A stretch of DNA of 24,051 nt from CAYTMY01 sp964618075 (GCA_964618075.1 CAZTZO010000023.1:1-24051), one strand, 5' to 3'; shown: positions 1 to 6,678, counted from the first letter of the stretch. Numbers and translations: made by a program. The notes: generated from the letters alone by a model not told the origin.

Positions 1-17
1 GGCAACACCGCACAATT
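1..17 (+). repeat. IS left terminal inverted repeat
   Basis: 17 bases that match the reverse complement of 1118-1134 without mismatch. Its inner end overlaps the -35 hexamer of the transposase promoter by two bases, so transposase bound to this end would be expected to interfere with its own transcription. Confidence 0.93.
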
Positions 18-44
18 GCCAAAAGCGAAAAGAAGTGATATAAT
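16..44 (+). promoter_or_regulatory. Consensus-like transposase promoter, probably giving a leaderless mRNA
   Basis: TTGCCA at 16-21 and TATAAT at 39-44 are separated by 17 bp, and TG at 36-37 makes an extended -10. The expected transcription start, about 7 bases after the -10, falls at or next to the ATG at 51. No Shine-Dalgarno sequence precedes that ATG, so translation of a leaderless transcript is the simplest reading. A second in-frame ATG lies at 63 and also lacks a ribosome site. Confidence 0.75.
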
Positions 45-50
45 AGAAGA

Positions 51-1028
51 ATGAACAGACAAATGACACTGGTAGAAATAAACGATGAACTTGGTGCAGC
101 CAGAACCAATAAAAAAGAATTTTTAGAAAAATTAGAGCGATTCATTCCATGGGCAACATTTATGGAACTGATAGAGCCGTGCTATTATAAAGGAGAGCAT
201 GGGAATAAGCCATATCCATTGGAATTAATGCTTCGGATTTTTCTATTGCAGAACGTATACAATCTTGCAGACATGAAAGTAATGAATGAAGTAATAGACA
301 GCCGAGCATTTTCGATGTTCTGTGGAATAAATAGTCCGGATGAAGTGCCGGATGGAGATACCATCGGGCGTTTTCGTAATTTGCTTGAGAGGAATGAAAT
401 TCAAGAAAATATATTCACAGCAGTGGTCGAGATTTTGATGAAACAAGGGTTAATTCTGAAAAAAGGAACCATTGTAGATTCGACATTTATTGAAGCACCT
501 ACCTCCACAAAAAATGTCGAAAAGAAGCGTGATCCGGAGGCACACTCTGCGAAAAAGGGAAACGTATGGCATTTTGGATATAAGGCACATATTGGTATAG
601 ATCGAGAAAAAGGGTTGGTTCACAGCGTCAAAGTGACTTCTGCAAACGAACATGATGTGACAGTAGTTGCCGACTTGCTTCACGGTGAGGAAGAAACAGT
701 TCATGGGGATAGCGGTTATCTTGGAGCAGAAAAACGACCTGAAGCTATCAAAAGAAATCAAAATGGCAAGAAAATCAAATATCAGATCAACAGACGACCA
801 TCATCTATGAAGAAATTATCCAAGAGCGGACAGTATGCCGCCAAGAAAAAGGAGCATCACAAGTCCTCAGTTCGTTGCAAGGTGGAGCACGTTTTTTCAG
901 TTGTCAAAAACCTGTTTTGTTATCGCAAAACGCGATATCGAGGGTTGCGAAAACAGACCGCTAAATTGAATATTATGTTTGCATTGGCAAACCTTTACTT
1001 AGCTGACAGAAAATCTCTGTTGGCTTAA
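51..1028 (+). CDS. IS5-family DDE transposase
   Basis: 325 aa transposase that cuts and joins the ends of the surrounding insertion sequence. An N-terminal helical DUF772-type region (about residues 25-120) precedes the RNase H-fold DDE domain. The catalytic triad is visible as D143 in VDSTFIEAP, D220 in HGDSGYLGA and E279 in VRCKVEHVFSVVK. The last motif is followed by YRKTRYRGL and KLNIMFALANLYLA, the conserved IS5 C-terminus. The frame is uninterrupted, so the enzyme is probably active. The start at 51 follows an extended -10 promoter with almost no leader; an in-frame ATG at 63 is an alternative. Family assignment is firm; the exact ISfinder name cannot be given from sequence alone. Confidence 0.94.
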   Translation: MNRQMTLVEINDELGAARTNKKEFLEKLERFIPWATFMELIEPCYYKGEHGNKPYPLELMLRIFLLQNVYNLADMKVMNEVIDSRAFSMFCGINSPDEVPDGDTIGRFRNLLERNEIQENIFTAVVEILMKQGLILKKGTIVDSTFIEAPTSTKNVEKKRDPEAHSAKKGNVWHFGYKAHIGIDREKGLVHSVKVTSANEHDVTVVADLLHGEEETVHGDSGYLGAEKRPEAIKRNQNGKKIKYQINRRPSSMKKLSKSGQYAAKKKEHHKSSVRCKVEHVFSVVKNLFCYRKTRYRGLRKQTAKLNIMFALANLYLADRKSLLA

Positions 1029-1053
1029 TTGGGTTGCCAATAATCAACTTTTC

Positions 1054-1091
1054 AACAGTAGTTTGCCATTTTTAGGCGACTGCTGTTTTTT
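1054..1091 (+). terminator. Rho-independent terminator of the IS
   Basis: AACAGTAGT at 1054-1062 pairs with ACTGCTGTT at 1079-1087 with one G-U pair. The stem is extended by GCC/GGC around a short loop and followed by a run of T. It lies between the transposase stop and the right inverted repeat. It should stop transposase transcripts, and any transcript coming from the 5' half of spoIVB, before they reach the remaining spoIVB fragment. Confidence 0.75.
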
Positions 1092-1117
1092 GCTCTCTGA
1101 AGATTATTGAAAGAGTG

Positions 1118-1134
1118 AATTGTGCGGTGTTGCC
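1118..1134 (-). repeat. IS right terminal inverted repeat
   Basis: Exact 17-bp reverse complement of bases 1-17. The spoIVB reading frame enters just after it (CTT AAA ATA GGA CTA TGG from 1134). Confidence 0.93.
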
Positions 1135-1772
1135 TTAAAATAGGACTATGGGTAAGAGACAATGTCGCGGGAATAGGCACTCTGACTTTTGTGAATGAAG
1201 ATATGTCATCATGGGGAGCGCTGGGACATCCTATAAGCGATATTACTACAGGGATAACGGTTCCCGTAAATAAGGGAGAGCTTTTATCTGCCGATATAGT
1301 CAAGGTCGTAAAATCAGAAGTCAATAAACCCGGAGAGATAAGAGGGATGTTTTCTGTTTCGGACGCAGTTTTCGGCTCGGTATTAAAAAATGATGAATAT
1401 GGAATCTATGGAGCCTATCAGGGAAATCTTAATCTTGATAAGGAAGATTTATTACCCATAGCGACACAAAACGAAATAGTACAGGGACCTGCTGAGATAA
1501 TAACAACACTTGATGATGGAAAAAAAGCATATGACATAGAAATAGAAAAAGTAAATCGTCAAAATTCAAAGACAGATAAAGGAATGCTCATCAGAGTTAC
1601 CGATCCTGAGCTTTTGGAAAAGACAGGCGGAATCGTACAAGGCATGAGCGGAAGCCCTATCATACAAAACGGTAAAATAATCGGCGCTGTGACGCATGTA
1701 TTGACCTCAGACCCGACGAGAGGTTACGGAATATTTATCGAATGGATGGTAGAAGATTTATCAGACGACTGA
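1135..1772 (+). pseudogene. spoIVB: SpoIVB peptidase (S55), 3' fragment cut by the IS
   Basis: SpoIVB is the forespore serine protease that cleaves SpoIVFA and so triggers pro-sigma-K processing in the mother cell. The fragment starts at KIGLWVRDNVAGIGTLTF, the beginning of the S55 domain, and runs to the natural C-terminus. The catalytic triad is complete: His in WGALGHPIS, Asp in RVTDPELL, and Ser in VQGMSGSPII, 15 residues after the Asp as in the family. The N-terminal membrane anchor and PDZ domain are missing, replaced by the IS. A GTG at 1122 inside the IS right end is in frame and preceded by AAGAG, so a soluble catalytic fragment could be made. Spo0A follows, the classic spoIVB-spo0A order. 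Identity is certain; whether the 5' half exists upstream cannot be seen. Confidence 0.93.
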
Positions 1773-1784
1773 TTTTGACAAATA
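1773..1784 (-). promoter_or_regulatory. Possible 0A box upstream of spo0A
   Basis: TTTTGACAAAT reads ATTTGTCAAAA on the minus strand, close to the Spo0A target core TTTGTCGAAAA. It lies just after the spoIVB stop, about 55 bases before spo0A, where autoregulation would be expected. The same bases contain TTGACA, which could instead be a sigma-A -35, but no good -10 stands at 16-18 bp. Confidence 0.4.
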
Positions 1785-1839
1785 TTTCATATTTTTTAAT
1801 GTAGAATCGGAAATAATTATAAGAAAAGAGGAATAGAAA

Positions 1840-2625
1840 ATGACTTTTAGTGTCGCTATCGCAGATGATAATCCCGCATTTGTTTCTGTCGCAGAAAAGA
1901 AATTAAGAGTTTCAAATAACATCAAGGTCGTAGGTGTAGCAACGAATGGGAAGGAGCTTTTCGAATATATCAAGCTCGAAAGACCTGATTTGTTGATTAT
2001 AGACGTTGTTATGCCCGTAATGGACGGTATTGATGTATTAAAGGCACTGCGTAATTATGATGAAACGTATAAACCAAAAATTGTCATGATTTCTGCCGTT
2101 GGTAATGAAAGCTTTACAAGAAAAGCTATGGAACTCGGAGCGGATTATTATTTTCTTAAACCAATTGAAATGGATGAATTTGCTTTGAAAATCGAAGAGA
2201 TATTTAATGCCGATATTCAACCTGCCCGCCCGATTGCATTCAATTCTGAAATAAAGGAAGTTGAAGATAAAAACAATCATATCATTATAACATCATTATT
2301 GCACGAAATTGGAGTTCCTGCACATATCAAAGGATATATGTACATGAGAGACGCAATAAAGATGGTCATACAGGACGTTGATTTGCTTGGTGCGATTACA
2401 AAAGAACTATATCCCGCAATTGGAAAGAAATACAATACGACAGCGAGCCGTGTGGAAAGAGCAATAAGGCATGCAATAGAAGTTGCATGGACAAGAGGAC
2501 GGGTAGAGACGATCGATCTGATATTCGGTTATACAATAGACCAAAACAAAGGCAAACCGACAAACAGCGAATTTATTGCTATGGTAGCAGACAAGATCCG
2601 CGTTCAGATAGGGGAATTCGCTTAG
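1840..2625 (+). CDS. spo0A: Spo0A, master regulator of sporulation
   Basis: 261 aa response regulator that, when phosphorylated, binds 0A boxes and commits the cell to sporulation. The N-terminal receiver domain (about 1-120) has the acidic pocket ADD at 8-10, the phosphoacceptor D55 in LLIIDVVMP, and the conserved lysine in FLKP. A linker of roughly 20 residues leads to the Spo0A-specific C-terminal DNA-binding domain (about 150-261), whose recognition helix region NTTASRVERAIRHAIEVAW is near identical to that of Bacillus. The start is supported by AGAGGA at 1827-1832, 7 bases before the ATG. The gene appears full length and intact, unlike the spoIVB fragment upstream. With the IS terminator upstream it probably relies on a promoter in the 67-bp gap. 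Confidence 0.97.
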   Translation: MTFSVAIADDNPAFVSVAEKKLRVSNNIKVVGVATNGKELFEYIKLERPDLLIIDVVMPVMDGIDVLKALRNYDETYKPKIVMISAVGNESFTRKAMELGADYYFLKPIEMDEFALKIEEIFNADIQPARPIAFNSEIKEVEDKNNHIIITSLLHEIGVPAHIKGYMYMRDAIKMVIQDVDLLGAITKELYPAIGKKYNTTASRVERAIRHAIEVAWTRGRVETIDLIFGYTIDQNKGKPTNSEFIAMVADKIRVQIGEFA

Positions 2626-2634
2626 TAAAACCGA

Positions 2635-2670
2635 AGAATACTTTTGAAGCTTAAGCCTCAAAAGTATTCT
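2635..2670 (+). terminator. Hairpin between convergent spo0A and dacF-like
   Basis: AGAATACTTTTGA at 2635-2647 is perfectly repeated in inverted form at 2658-2670 (13-bp stem, 10-base loop that itself can pair GC with GC). It lies between two convergent stops and probably ends transcription from both sides, although neither T-tract is strong. Confidence 0.7.
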
Positions 2671-2674
2671 TTAT

Positions 2675-3829
2675 TTACGGTAAAACTATTTTTAGGCTTC
2701 GTTTGATATATTGTCCGAAAGAGCATTTCAAAATATCCTCGCTTGGATAAATCCCCAATTCTTTGTACAATTCTCCGTTTACGTAAAAACGCATAACGCC
2801 GATTTGCTCTTCTTTTTTTAAAGGTACAACAAAGCTGTCTGAATAAAAAGAAACCTCTTTTTTTATTTCGGGTGTTTCCTGAATACTGCTGAGTAAATAA
2901 GCATTCTCCTTTAAAACATAATTATATAATTCATTTTGTGAATTTAAAACCTCAAAAGAACCTGCGTTTGTATTTGACTTTCCCATTAATTGACCCTTGA
3001 AGTTCATAAATCCATAGTCGATAATCTGTGCAGCTTCTTTAAATCGGGTATTTGAATCAGGCGCGCATAGAATAACACCGATAAGACGCATGTCATTTTT
3101 CTTAGAGGTTACGGAAATACAATGTCCGGCTGCCGATGTGTAGCCAGTCTTTATCCCGTCAATGTCCTCATATCGCGTAAGCATTTTATTCGTATTAGTC
3201 AAAGTTCTTTGAATATCGTTGTTTTTACCTATTGTTATATCTACATTCCACACATTTATAAACTTATATATAAGCTCATATTTTAATAAAGCAGCAGACA
3301 TTTTTGCTACATCTCTTGCAGTAGAATAATTTTTCTCATCATCAAGACCGCAAGGCGTTGAAAAATATGAATTGTTCATACCGAGTGCTTTGGCTTTATC
3401 GTTCATTATCTTTATAAACGCATCATATGAGCCGCCAATACCTTCTCCTAAAGCTACGGCGGCGTCATTTCCGCTTTCAACGGCTATACCGTACAAAAGC
3501 TCTTCCACCGTTCTTTTTTCTCCTTCTTCGAGAAAGAGCTGTGAGCCACCCATATCTGCGGCTCGTTTTGTAACTGTTATAATATCATTTAAACTTAGAT
3601 CATTCAGACTTAATTTTTCCATTGCTATTAACATAGTCATTATTTTTGTAATGCTTGCAATCGGTACCTTTGAATCGGAATTTTTTTCAAAAAGTACTTC
3701 TCCTGTTTCAGCGTCAATGAGAACTGCATATTTGCTTTCGAGTTCCATTGATTGTGCTAAAGTATATCCGGATGAGCAGGAAAGTATCAAGAATAATATT
3801 ATTGTTAAAATGCTTATTTTTTTAATCAT
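2675..3829 (-). CDS. dacF: D-alanyl-D-alanine carboxypeptidase (DacF-like, S11)
   Basis: 384 aa low-molecular-weight penicillin-binding protein that removes the terminal D-alanine of peptidoglycan stem peptides outside the membrane. All three active-site motifs are present: SxxK as SITK (residues 59-62), SGN (119-121) and KTG in GIKTGYTSAAG. The C-terminal beta-rich PBP5-type domain follows. The N-terminus is a signal sequence (MIKKISILTIILFLILSC); the Cys could be a weak lipobox, or signal peptidase I may cut after TLA. I chose the ATG at 3829 because GGAGGT lies 4 bases upstream; a longer frame to 3856 overlaps spoIIM and has no ribosome site. The spoIIM-dacF adjacency, also known in Bacillus, favours the sporulation paralogue DacF over a vegetative enzyme. 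Confidence 0.9.
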   Translation of the reverse strand: MIKKISILTIILFLILSCSSGYTLAQSMELESKYAVLIDAETGEVLFEKNSDSKVPIASITKIMTMLIAMEKLSLNDLSLNDIITVTKRAADMGGSQLFLEEGEKRTVEELLYGIAVESGNDAAVALGEGIGGSYDAFIKIMNDKAKALGMNNSYFSTPCGLDDEKNYSTARDVAKMSAALLKYELIYKFINVWNVDITIGKNNDIQRTLTNTNKMLTRYEDIDGIKTGYTSAAGHCISVTSKKNDMRLIGVILCAPDSNTRFKEAAQIIDYGFMNFKGQLMGKSNTNAGSFEVLNSQNELYNYVLKENAYLLSSIQETPEIKKEVSFYSDSFVVPLKKEEQIGVMRFYVNGELYKELGIYPSEDILKCSFGQYIKRSLKIVLP

Positions 3830-3852
3830 AGCTACCTCCGTGGATAAAGGTT

Positions 3853-4494
3853 TCATATCATTTTTTTTGAAATAAAAACCATTAAATATGGCAAAACATA
3901 AGCTTCAAAAATAATTCCGATCAAGCATGCCGCAAATGAAGCACATATCAACAAGGTATATACCACTATCAAGCTTGCCATGTCTCGAGAGTTTTGTGAA
4001 ACTTTGGATTTGTAACTGACGCCAAGCGACCACATACAAACAAGAGTGAAGAGTATAGCAGGAATTTTTATCAAGTTCTGAGGAATAAGCCCTGCAATAT
4101 TAAATAAAACGCCCTCTATCTGATATGTATTTACGAAGATCGTGCTTGTAAAGCCAAGGGTAAAGCCTTCTATCAGAATATAAATACAGGAAACTGTTTT
4201 CCCTGCGCCGATCAAACCGCAGAACCATAAAAGAATAAATATTTTTGCTTCTTTTAACAAGCTGTTGTTAAAATAAACTGCTTTATTGCCAACGATATCG
4301 CCGTTCGATAGATAAGAGATGTATTTTCCGATAAATTGTTTTAAATCTTCAGACTCATTTTGAGGAAGATATTTATAGCTGATAATTCCGATCAACAACC
4401 CCAATATCAGAAGTATCATGAATAGCAAATATTTTTTTCTATTGGTAATAAGATGCTCGCTTATCATCTTTTTCAAAATAAAATCCTCATCCAT
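3853..4494 (-). CDS. spoIIM: Stage II sporulation protein M
   Basis: 213 aa polytopic membrane protein of the SpoIIM family. In Bacillus it is part of the SpoIID-SpoIIM-SpoIIP machine that thins septal peptidoglycan during engulfment. A cytoplasmic N-terminus of about 20 residues is followed by a first membrane helix (LLFMILLILGLLIGIIS). Further hydrophobic segments lie near KIFILLWFCGLIGAG, YILIEGFTLGFTSTIF, IPAILFTLVCMWSLG and the C-terminal pair; FNIAGLIPQNLIKIPA carries the family's central motif. The start is uncertain. The ATG at 4494 lies in the loop of a strong hairpin without a ribosome site. A TTG at 4476 has GAGG 8 bases upstream, and an ATG at 4467 is also in frame. dacF-like begins 24 bases downstream. 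Confidence 0.88.
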   Translation of the reverse strand: MDEDFILKKMISEHLITNRKKYLLFMILLILGLLIGIISYKYLPQNESEDLKQFIGKYISYLSNGDIVGNKAVYFNNSLLKEAKIFILLWFCGLIGAGKTVSCIYILIEGFTLGFTSTIFVNTYQIEGVLFNIAGLIPQNLIKIPAILFTLVCMWSLGVSYKSKVSQNSRDMASLIVVYTLLICASFAACLIGIIFEAYVLPYLMVFISKKMI

Positions 4495-4517
4495 TTATAA
4501 ATATGAATGAGGATTTT
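4480..4517 (-). terminator. Hairpin overlapping the spoIIM start
   Basis: AAAATCCTCAT at 4480-4490 and ATGAGGATTTT at 4507-4517 form an 11-bp perfect stem with a 16-base loop. On the minus strand the 3' arm ends in TTTT and continues ATTTTG, so it resembles a terminator for nrdR. The annotated spoIIM ATG lies in the loop and the GAGGA in the 3' arm, so the structure could also limit spoIIM translation. Confidence 0.55.
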
Positions 4518-4558
4518 CTATTATGCTTATTTCGAACCTGGCAGCTTTAAAATAAAGC

Positions 4559-5020
4559 TTAATCGTTTCTTTCTTTTAGTATTTTTTCAAGCTCTTCCAT
4601 AAAGGTGTTAATATCCTTAAATTCTCTGTATACTGAAGCAAATCGTACATATGCAACCTCGTCCAAGACCTTTAGATGCTTCATTATTTGCTCTCCGATT
4701 TCGGTTGAAAGTATTTCATTTTGACTTGTTGCGAACAACTCTGTTTCGATATCAGTTACAAGAGATTCTATTTGGTTCATCGAAATATTTCTTTTTTCGC
4801 AAGCCTTCATTATGCCTTTTACGATCTTGTCTCTGTCATAAGTTTCTCTTGTACCGTCGCGTTTAACAACCGGCATAGCAACAGAAACAGCACGCTCGTA
4901 TGTCGTAAACCTGAATTTGCATTCCAGGCATTCGCGCCTTCTTCTTATTGTATTATAATCGTCATATGGTCTTGAATCCAAAACCTTACTTTCTACGCAA
5001 CCGCATCTTGAACATCTCAT
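4559..5020 (-). CDS. nrdR: Transcriptional repressor NrdR
   Basis: 153 aa ATP/dATP-sensing repressor of ribonucleotide reductase genes. The N-terminal zinc ribbon has C3-x2-C6 and C31-x2-C34 with the conserved RRRREC between them. The rest is an ATP-cone (about 49-139: VVKRDGTRETYDRDKIVKGI through LKVLDEVAYVRFASVYREF). Length and ends match the family. There is no ribosome site. Instead TATAAT stands 7 bases before the ATG with TAGACT 17 bp further up, so the transcript may be leaderless. The sigma-G fragment ends 43 bases upstream and spoIIM begins 64 bases downstream beyond a hairpin, so nrdR may be its own transcription unit. Confidence 0.96.
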   Translation of the reverse strand: MRCSRCGCVESKVLDSRPYDDYNTIRRRRECLECKFRFTTYERAVSVAMPVVKRDGTRETYDRDKIVKGIMKACEKRNISMNQIESLVTDIETELFATSQNEILSTEIGEQIMKHLKVLDEVAYVRFASVYREFKDINTFMEELEKILKERND

Positions 5021-5027
5021 AGCATTA

Positions 5028-5056
5028 ATTATACATATAAATTTTATTTTAGTCTA
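5028..5056 (-). promoter_or_regulatory. Probable sigma-A promoter of nrdR
   Basis: On the minus strand TAGACT (5056-5051) and TATAAT (5033-5028) are spaced by 17 bp. The expected start point coincides with the nrdR ATG, predicting a leaderless or near-leaderless mRNA, consistent with the lack of a Shine-Dalgarno sequence. Confidence 0.6.
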
Positions 5057-5060
5057 TATG

Positions 5061-5071
5061 ATATCAACACA
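5061..5071 (+). repeat. 11-bp inverted repeat flanking the sigG fragment, copy 1
   Basis: ATATCAACACA; exact reverse complement of 5576-5586. It contains the stop codon of the sigma-G fragment. Confidence 0.6.
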
Positions 5072-5573
5072 TTTCCTTTTTTATATTACTTAATGCGCAC
5101 TTTTCTATCCTTGATACCTGTGCTTGCGATATGCCTATTTCTTCGGCAACTTCAATTTGCGTCTTTCCTTTATAATATCTAAGGTTAATAATTTCTTTTT
5201 CTTTGTCATTGAGTCTTTTTATAGCCTCAACAAGAGAAATATCCTCGACCCATCTTTCTTCAATACTGTTGTCGTCTTTTAATTGGTCGAGTAAAACCGA
5301 ATTATCGTCGCTGTCTGAAAAAATATTATCGTATATAGAAAATGGTTCACTGATTGCCCGCATCGCTTCGTCAATTGTTTGTACATCAACATTCAGCTTG
5401 TCGGCTATGTCTTTGTTGGAAACCGTCTCAGACATACTGTCTTCTTTTATCTTTAATGCTTTATAAGCAATATCGCGAATGGTACGGCTTACTCTTATAG
5501 AATTGTTATCTCTGAGATATCTTCTTATTTCACCTATAATCATCGGCACGGATATTGAAAGGTGTAATTTCAT
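5064..5573 (-). CDS. sigG: Sigma-G C-terminal half (regions 3 and 4), region 2 missing
   Basis: 169 aa, strongly sigma-G-like: VPMIIGEIRRYLRDNNSIRVSR, then region 3, then region 4 with the helix-turn-helix TQIEVAEEIGISQAQVSR. Sigma-G drives late forespore transcription. Full-length sigma-G is about 255-260 aa. Here the reading frame opens only at the end of region 2.4, with a corrupted lead-in (KLHLSISVPMI instead of the usual RFSTYAVPMI) and an in-frame TAA five codons upstream. The upstream 85 bases are the divergent pheS promoter region and contain no sigma region 2 in any frame. Without regions 2.1-2.4 the protein cannot recognise a -10 or bind core RNA polymerase normally. It is either a pseudogene remnant or the distal half of a split sigma gene. 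There is no clear ribosome site. Confidence 0.85.
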   Translation of the reverse strand: MKLHLSISVPMIIGEIRRYLRDNNSIRVSRTIRDIAYKALKIKEDSMSETVSNKDIADKLNVDVQTIDEAMRAISEPFSIYDNIFSDSDDNSVLLDQLKDDNSIEERWVEDISLVEAIKRLNDKEKEIINLRYYKGKTQIEVAEEIGISQAQVSRIEKCALSNIKKEMC

Positions 5574-5575
5574 TT

Positions 5576-5586
5576 TGTGTTGATAT
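5576..5586 (+). repeat. 11-bp inverted repeat flanking the sigG fragment, copy 2
   Basis: TGTGTTGATAT; exact reverse complement of 5061-5071. It lies 2 bases upstream of the fragment's ATG and overlaps the pheS -35. A second, local inverted repeat, GTGTAAT (5562-5568) / ATTACAC (5585-5591), surrounds it. Confidence 0.6.
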
Positions 5587-5608
5587 TACACGATTATTTA
5601 TGTATAAT
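5580..5608 (+). promoter_or_regulatory. pheST promoter
   Basis: TTGATA at 5580-5585 and TATAAT at 5603-5608, 17 bp apart. The leader to the pheS start is about 44 bases, too short for a T-box riboswitch, which is absent here although T-boxes often control tRNA-synthetase genes in Firmicutes. Confidence 0.75.
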
Positions 5609-5658
5609 TGTGAAAGTATATTTAAAACTTAACCTTATTTGAGAGAAGGACTGAAAAA

Positions 5659-6678
5659 TTGATAGACGAACTGAATAAGATAAGACAAAAAGCATTGGAA
5701 GAGATATCCAAAGCGGCTATAAGTGAGGAGCTTGAAAGCATAAGGATAGAATATCTGGGCAAGAAAGGTGCTTTGACAACAATATTGCGTTCAATGGGAA
5801 ATTTGCCACCGGAACAAAAGCCCCAGGTAGGGAAGGTCGCAAATGAGATACGCAATCTACTGGAAGAAAATATCAACATTAAGAAAAATGCATTTCTAGA
5901 AAAACATATGAACTTGAAGCTGGCGTCTCAATCTATAGACGTGACGTTGAACAAACAAACGATTCCCGTAGGGCATCACCATCCGCTTTATCAGGTTATT
6001 GACGAAATGATAGATATTTTCTCATCCTTGGGATTCGTTGTTGTTGAAGGACCTGAAGTGGAATGGGCAAAATATAATTTTGATTATTTAAATGTTCCGA
6101 AAGACCACTCTTCAAGAGACGAAAGCGATACCTTTTATTTTAATGATGATATTTTACTCAGAACGCAAACTTCACCCGTTCAAATTCGCGCTATGATGAA
6201 CCAAAAGCCTCCTATAAGAATAATTTCACCTGGAAAGGTTTACAGAAACGATGAAATTGACGCAACGCATTCTCCGCTTTTCCATCAGCTCGAAGGACTT
6301 ATTATAGATAAGAATATCACTATGGCAGATTTGAAAGGAACATTGGATTACGTTGCAAAACGTCTTTACGGCAACGACACCACAACTATTTTCCGACCTC
6401 ATCAATTTTATTTTACCGAGCCAAGCGCGGAAATGGATGCCATGTGCTTTGCTTGTAAGGGAAAGGGATGCAGGATATGCAAAAACAGCGGTTATATTGA
6501 AATCTTAGGCTGCGGAATGGTTCATCCCAATGTATTAAAGGCGTGCGGTATAGACCCCGATGAGTACAGCGGCTTTGCGTTCGGCATGGGACTTGACAGA
6601 ATAACGATGTTAAAATACGGAATAAATGATATGAGATATATGTTTGGTAATGATACCGAATTTATTTCACAGTTTTAA
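5659..6678 (+). CDS. pheS: Phenylalanine-tRNA ligase alpha subunit
   Basis: 339 aa class II synthetase subunit that, with PheT in an alpha2-beta2 tetramer, charges tRNA-Phe in the cytoplasm. An N-terminal coiled coil (about 1-85) binds tRNA. The catalytic domain contains GPEVEWAKYNFDYLNVPKDH, the motif 2 region (GKVYRNDEIDATHSPLFHQLEG) and motif 3 (GFAFGMGLDRITML). A Cys-rich strand, CFACKGKGCRICKNSGY, carries four cysteines and may hold zinc. The start is TTG at 5659, supported by AGAAGGA ending 8 bases upstream. pheT follows after 14 bases, indicating one operon with the promoter at 5580-5608. Confidence 0.97.
   Translation: MIDELNKIRQKALEEISKAAISEELESIRIEYLGKKGALTTILRSMGNLPPEQKPQVGKVANEIRNLLEENINIKKNAFLEKHMNLKLASQSIDVTLNKQTIPVGHHHPLYQVIDEMIDIFSSLGFVVVEGPEVEWAKYNFDYLNVPKDHSSRDESDTFYFNDDILLRTQTSPVQIRAMMNQKPPIRIISPGKVYRNDEIDATHSPLFHQLEGLIIDKNITMADLKGTLDYVAKRLYGNDTTTIFRPHQFYFTEPSAEMDAMCFACKGKGCRICKNSGYIEILGCGMVHPNVLKACGIDPDEYSGFAFGMGLDRITMLKYGINDMRYMFGNDTEFISQF

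Larger units (their letters stand above)
1..1134 (+). mobile_element. Complete IS5-family insertion sequence inside spoIVB
   Basis: The element is bounded by 17-bp perfect inverted repeats (GGCAACACCGCACAATT at 1-17 and its reverse complement at 1118-1134). It carries one intact DDE transposase gene, its own promoter at the left end and a hairpin-plus-T terminator at the right end. Length and organisation fit the IS5 family. The right flank resumes directly in the S55 protease frame of spoIVB, so the element sits within that gene in the same orientation. The left flank lies outside the window, so a target duplication cannot be confirmed; TTAA or TTA directly after the right end is a candidate. 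The coincidence of window start and IS start may mark a contig end. Confidence 0.9.

Noticed and set aside
243..761. Minus-strand frames inside the transposase
   Set aside because: No ribosome sites or recognisable products; they mirror a well-supported gene.
5562..5591. dif-like recombination core (GTGTAAT / ATTACAC) next to sigG
   Set aside because: Arms of 7 bp with a 16-bp centre do not fit the two 11-bp arms and 6-bp centre of dif; more likely an operator or chance, with overlap to the pheS -35.
5609..5658. T-box riboswitch upstream of pheST
   Set aside because: Only about 44 bases of leader, with no antiterminator core or specifier hairpin.
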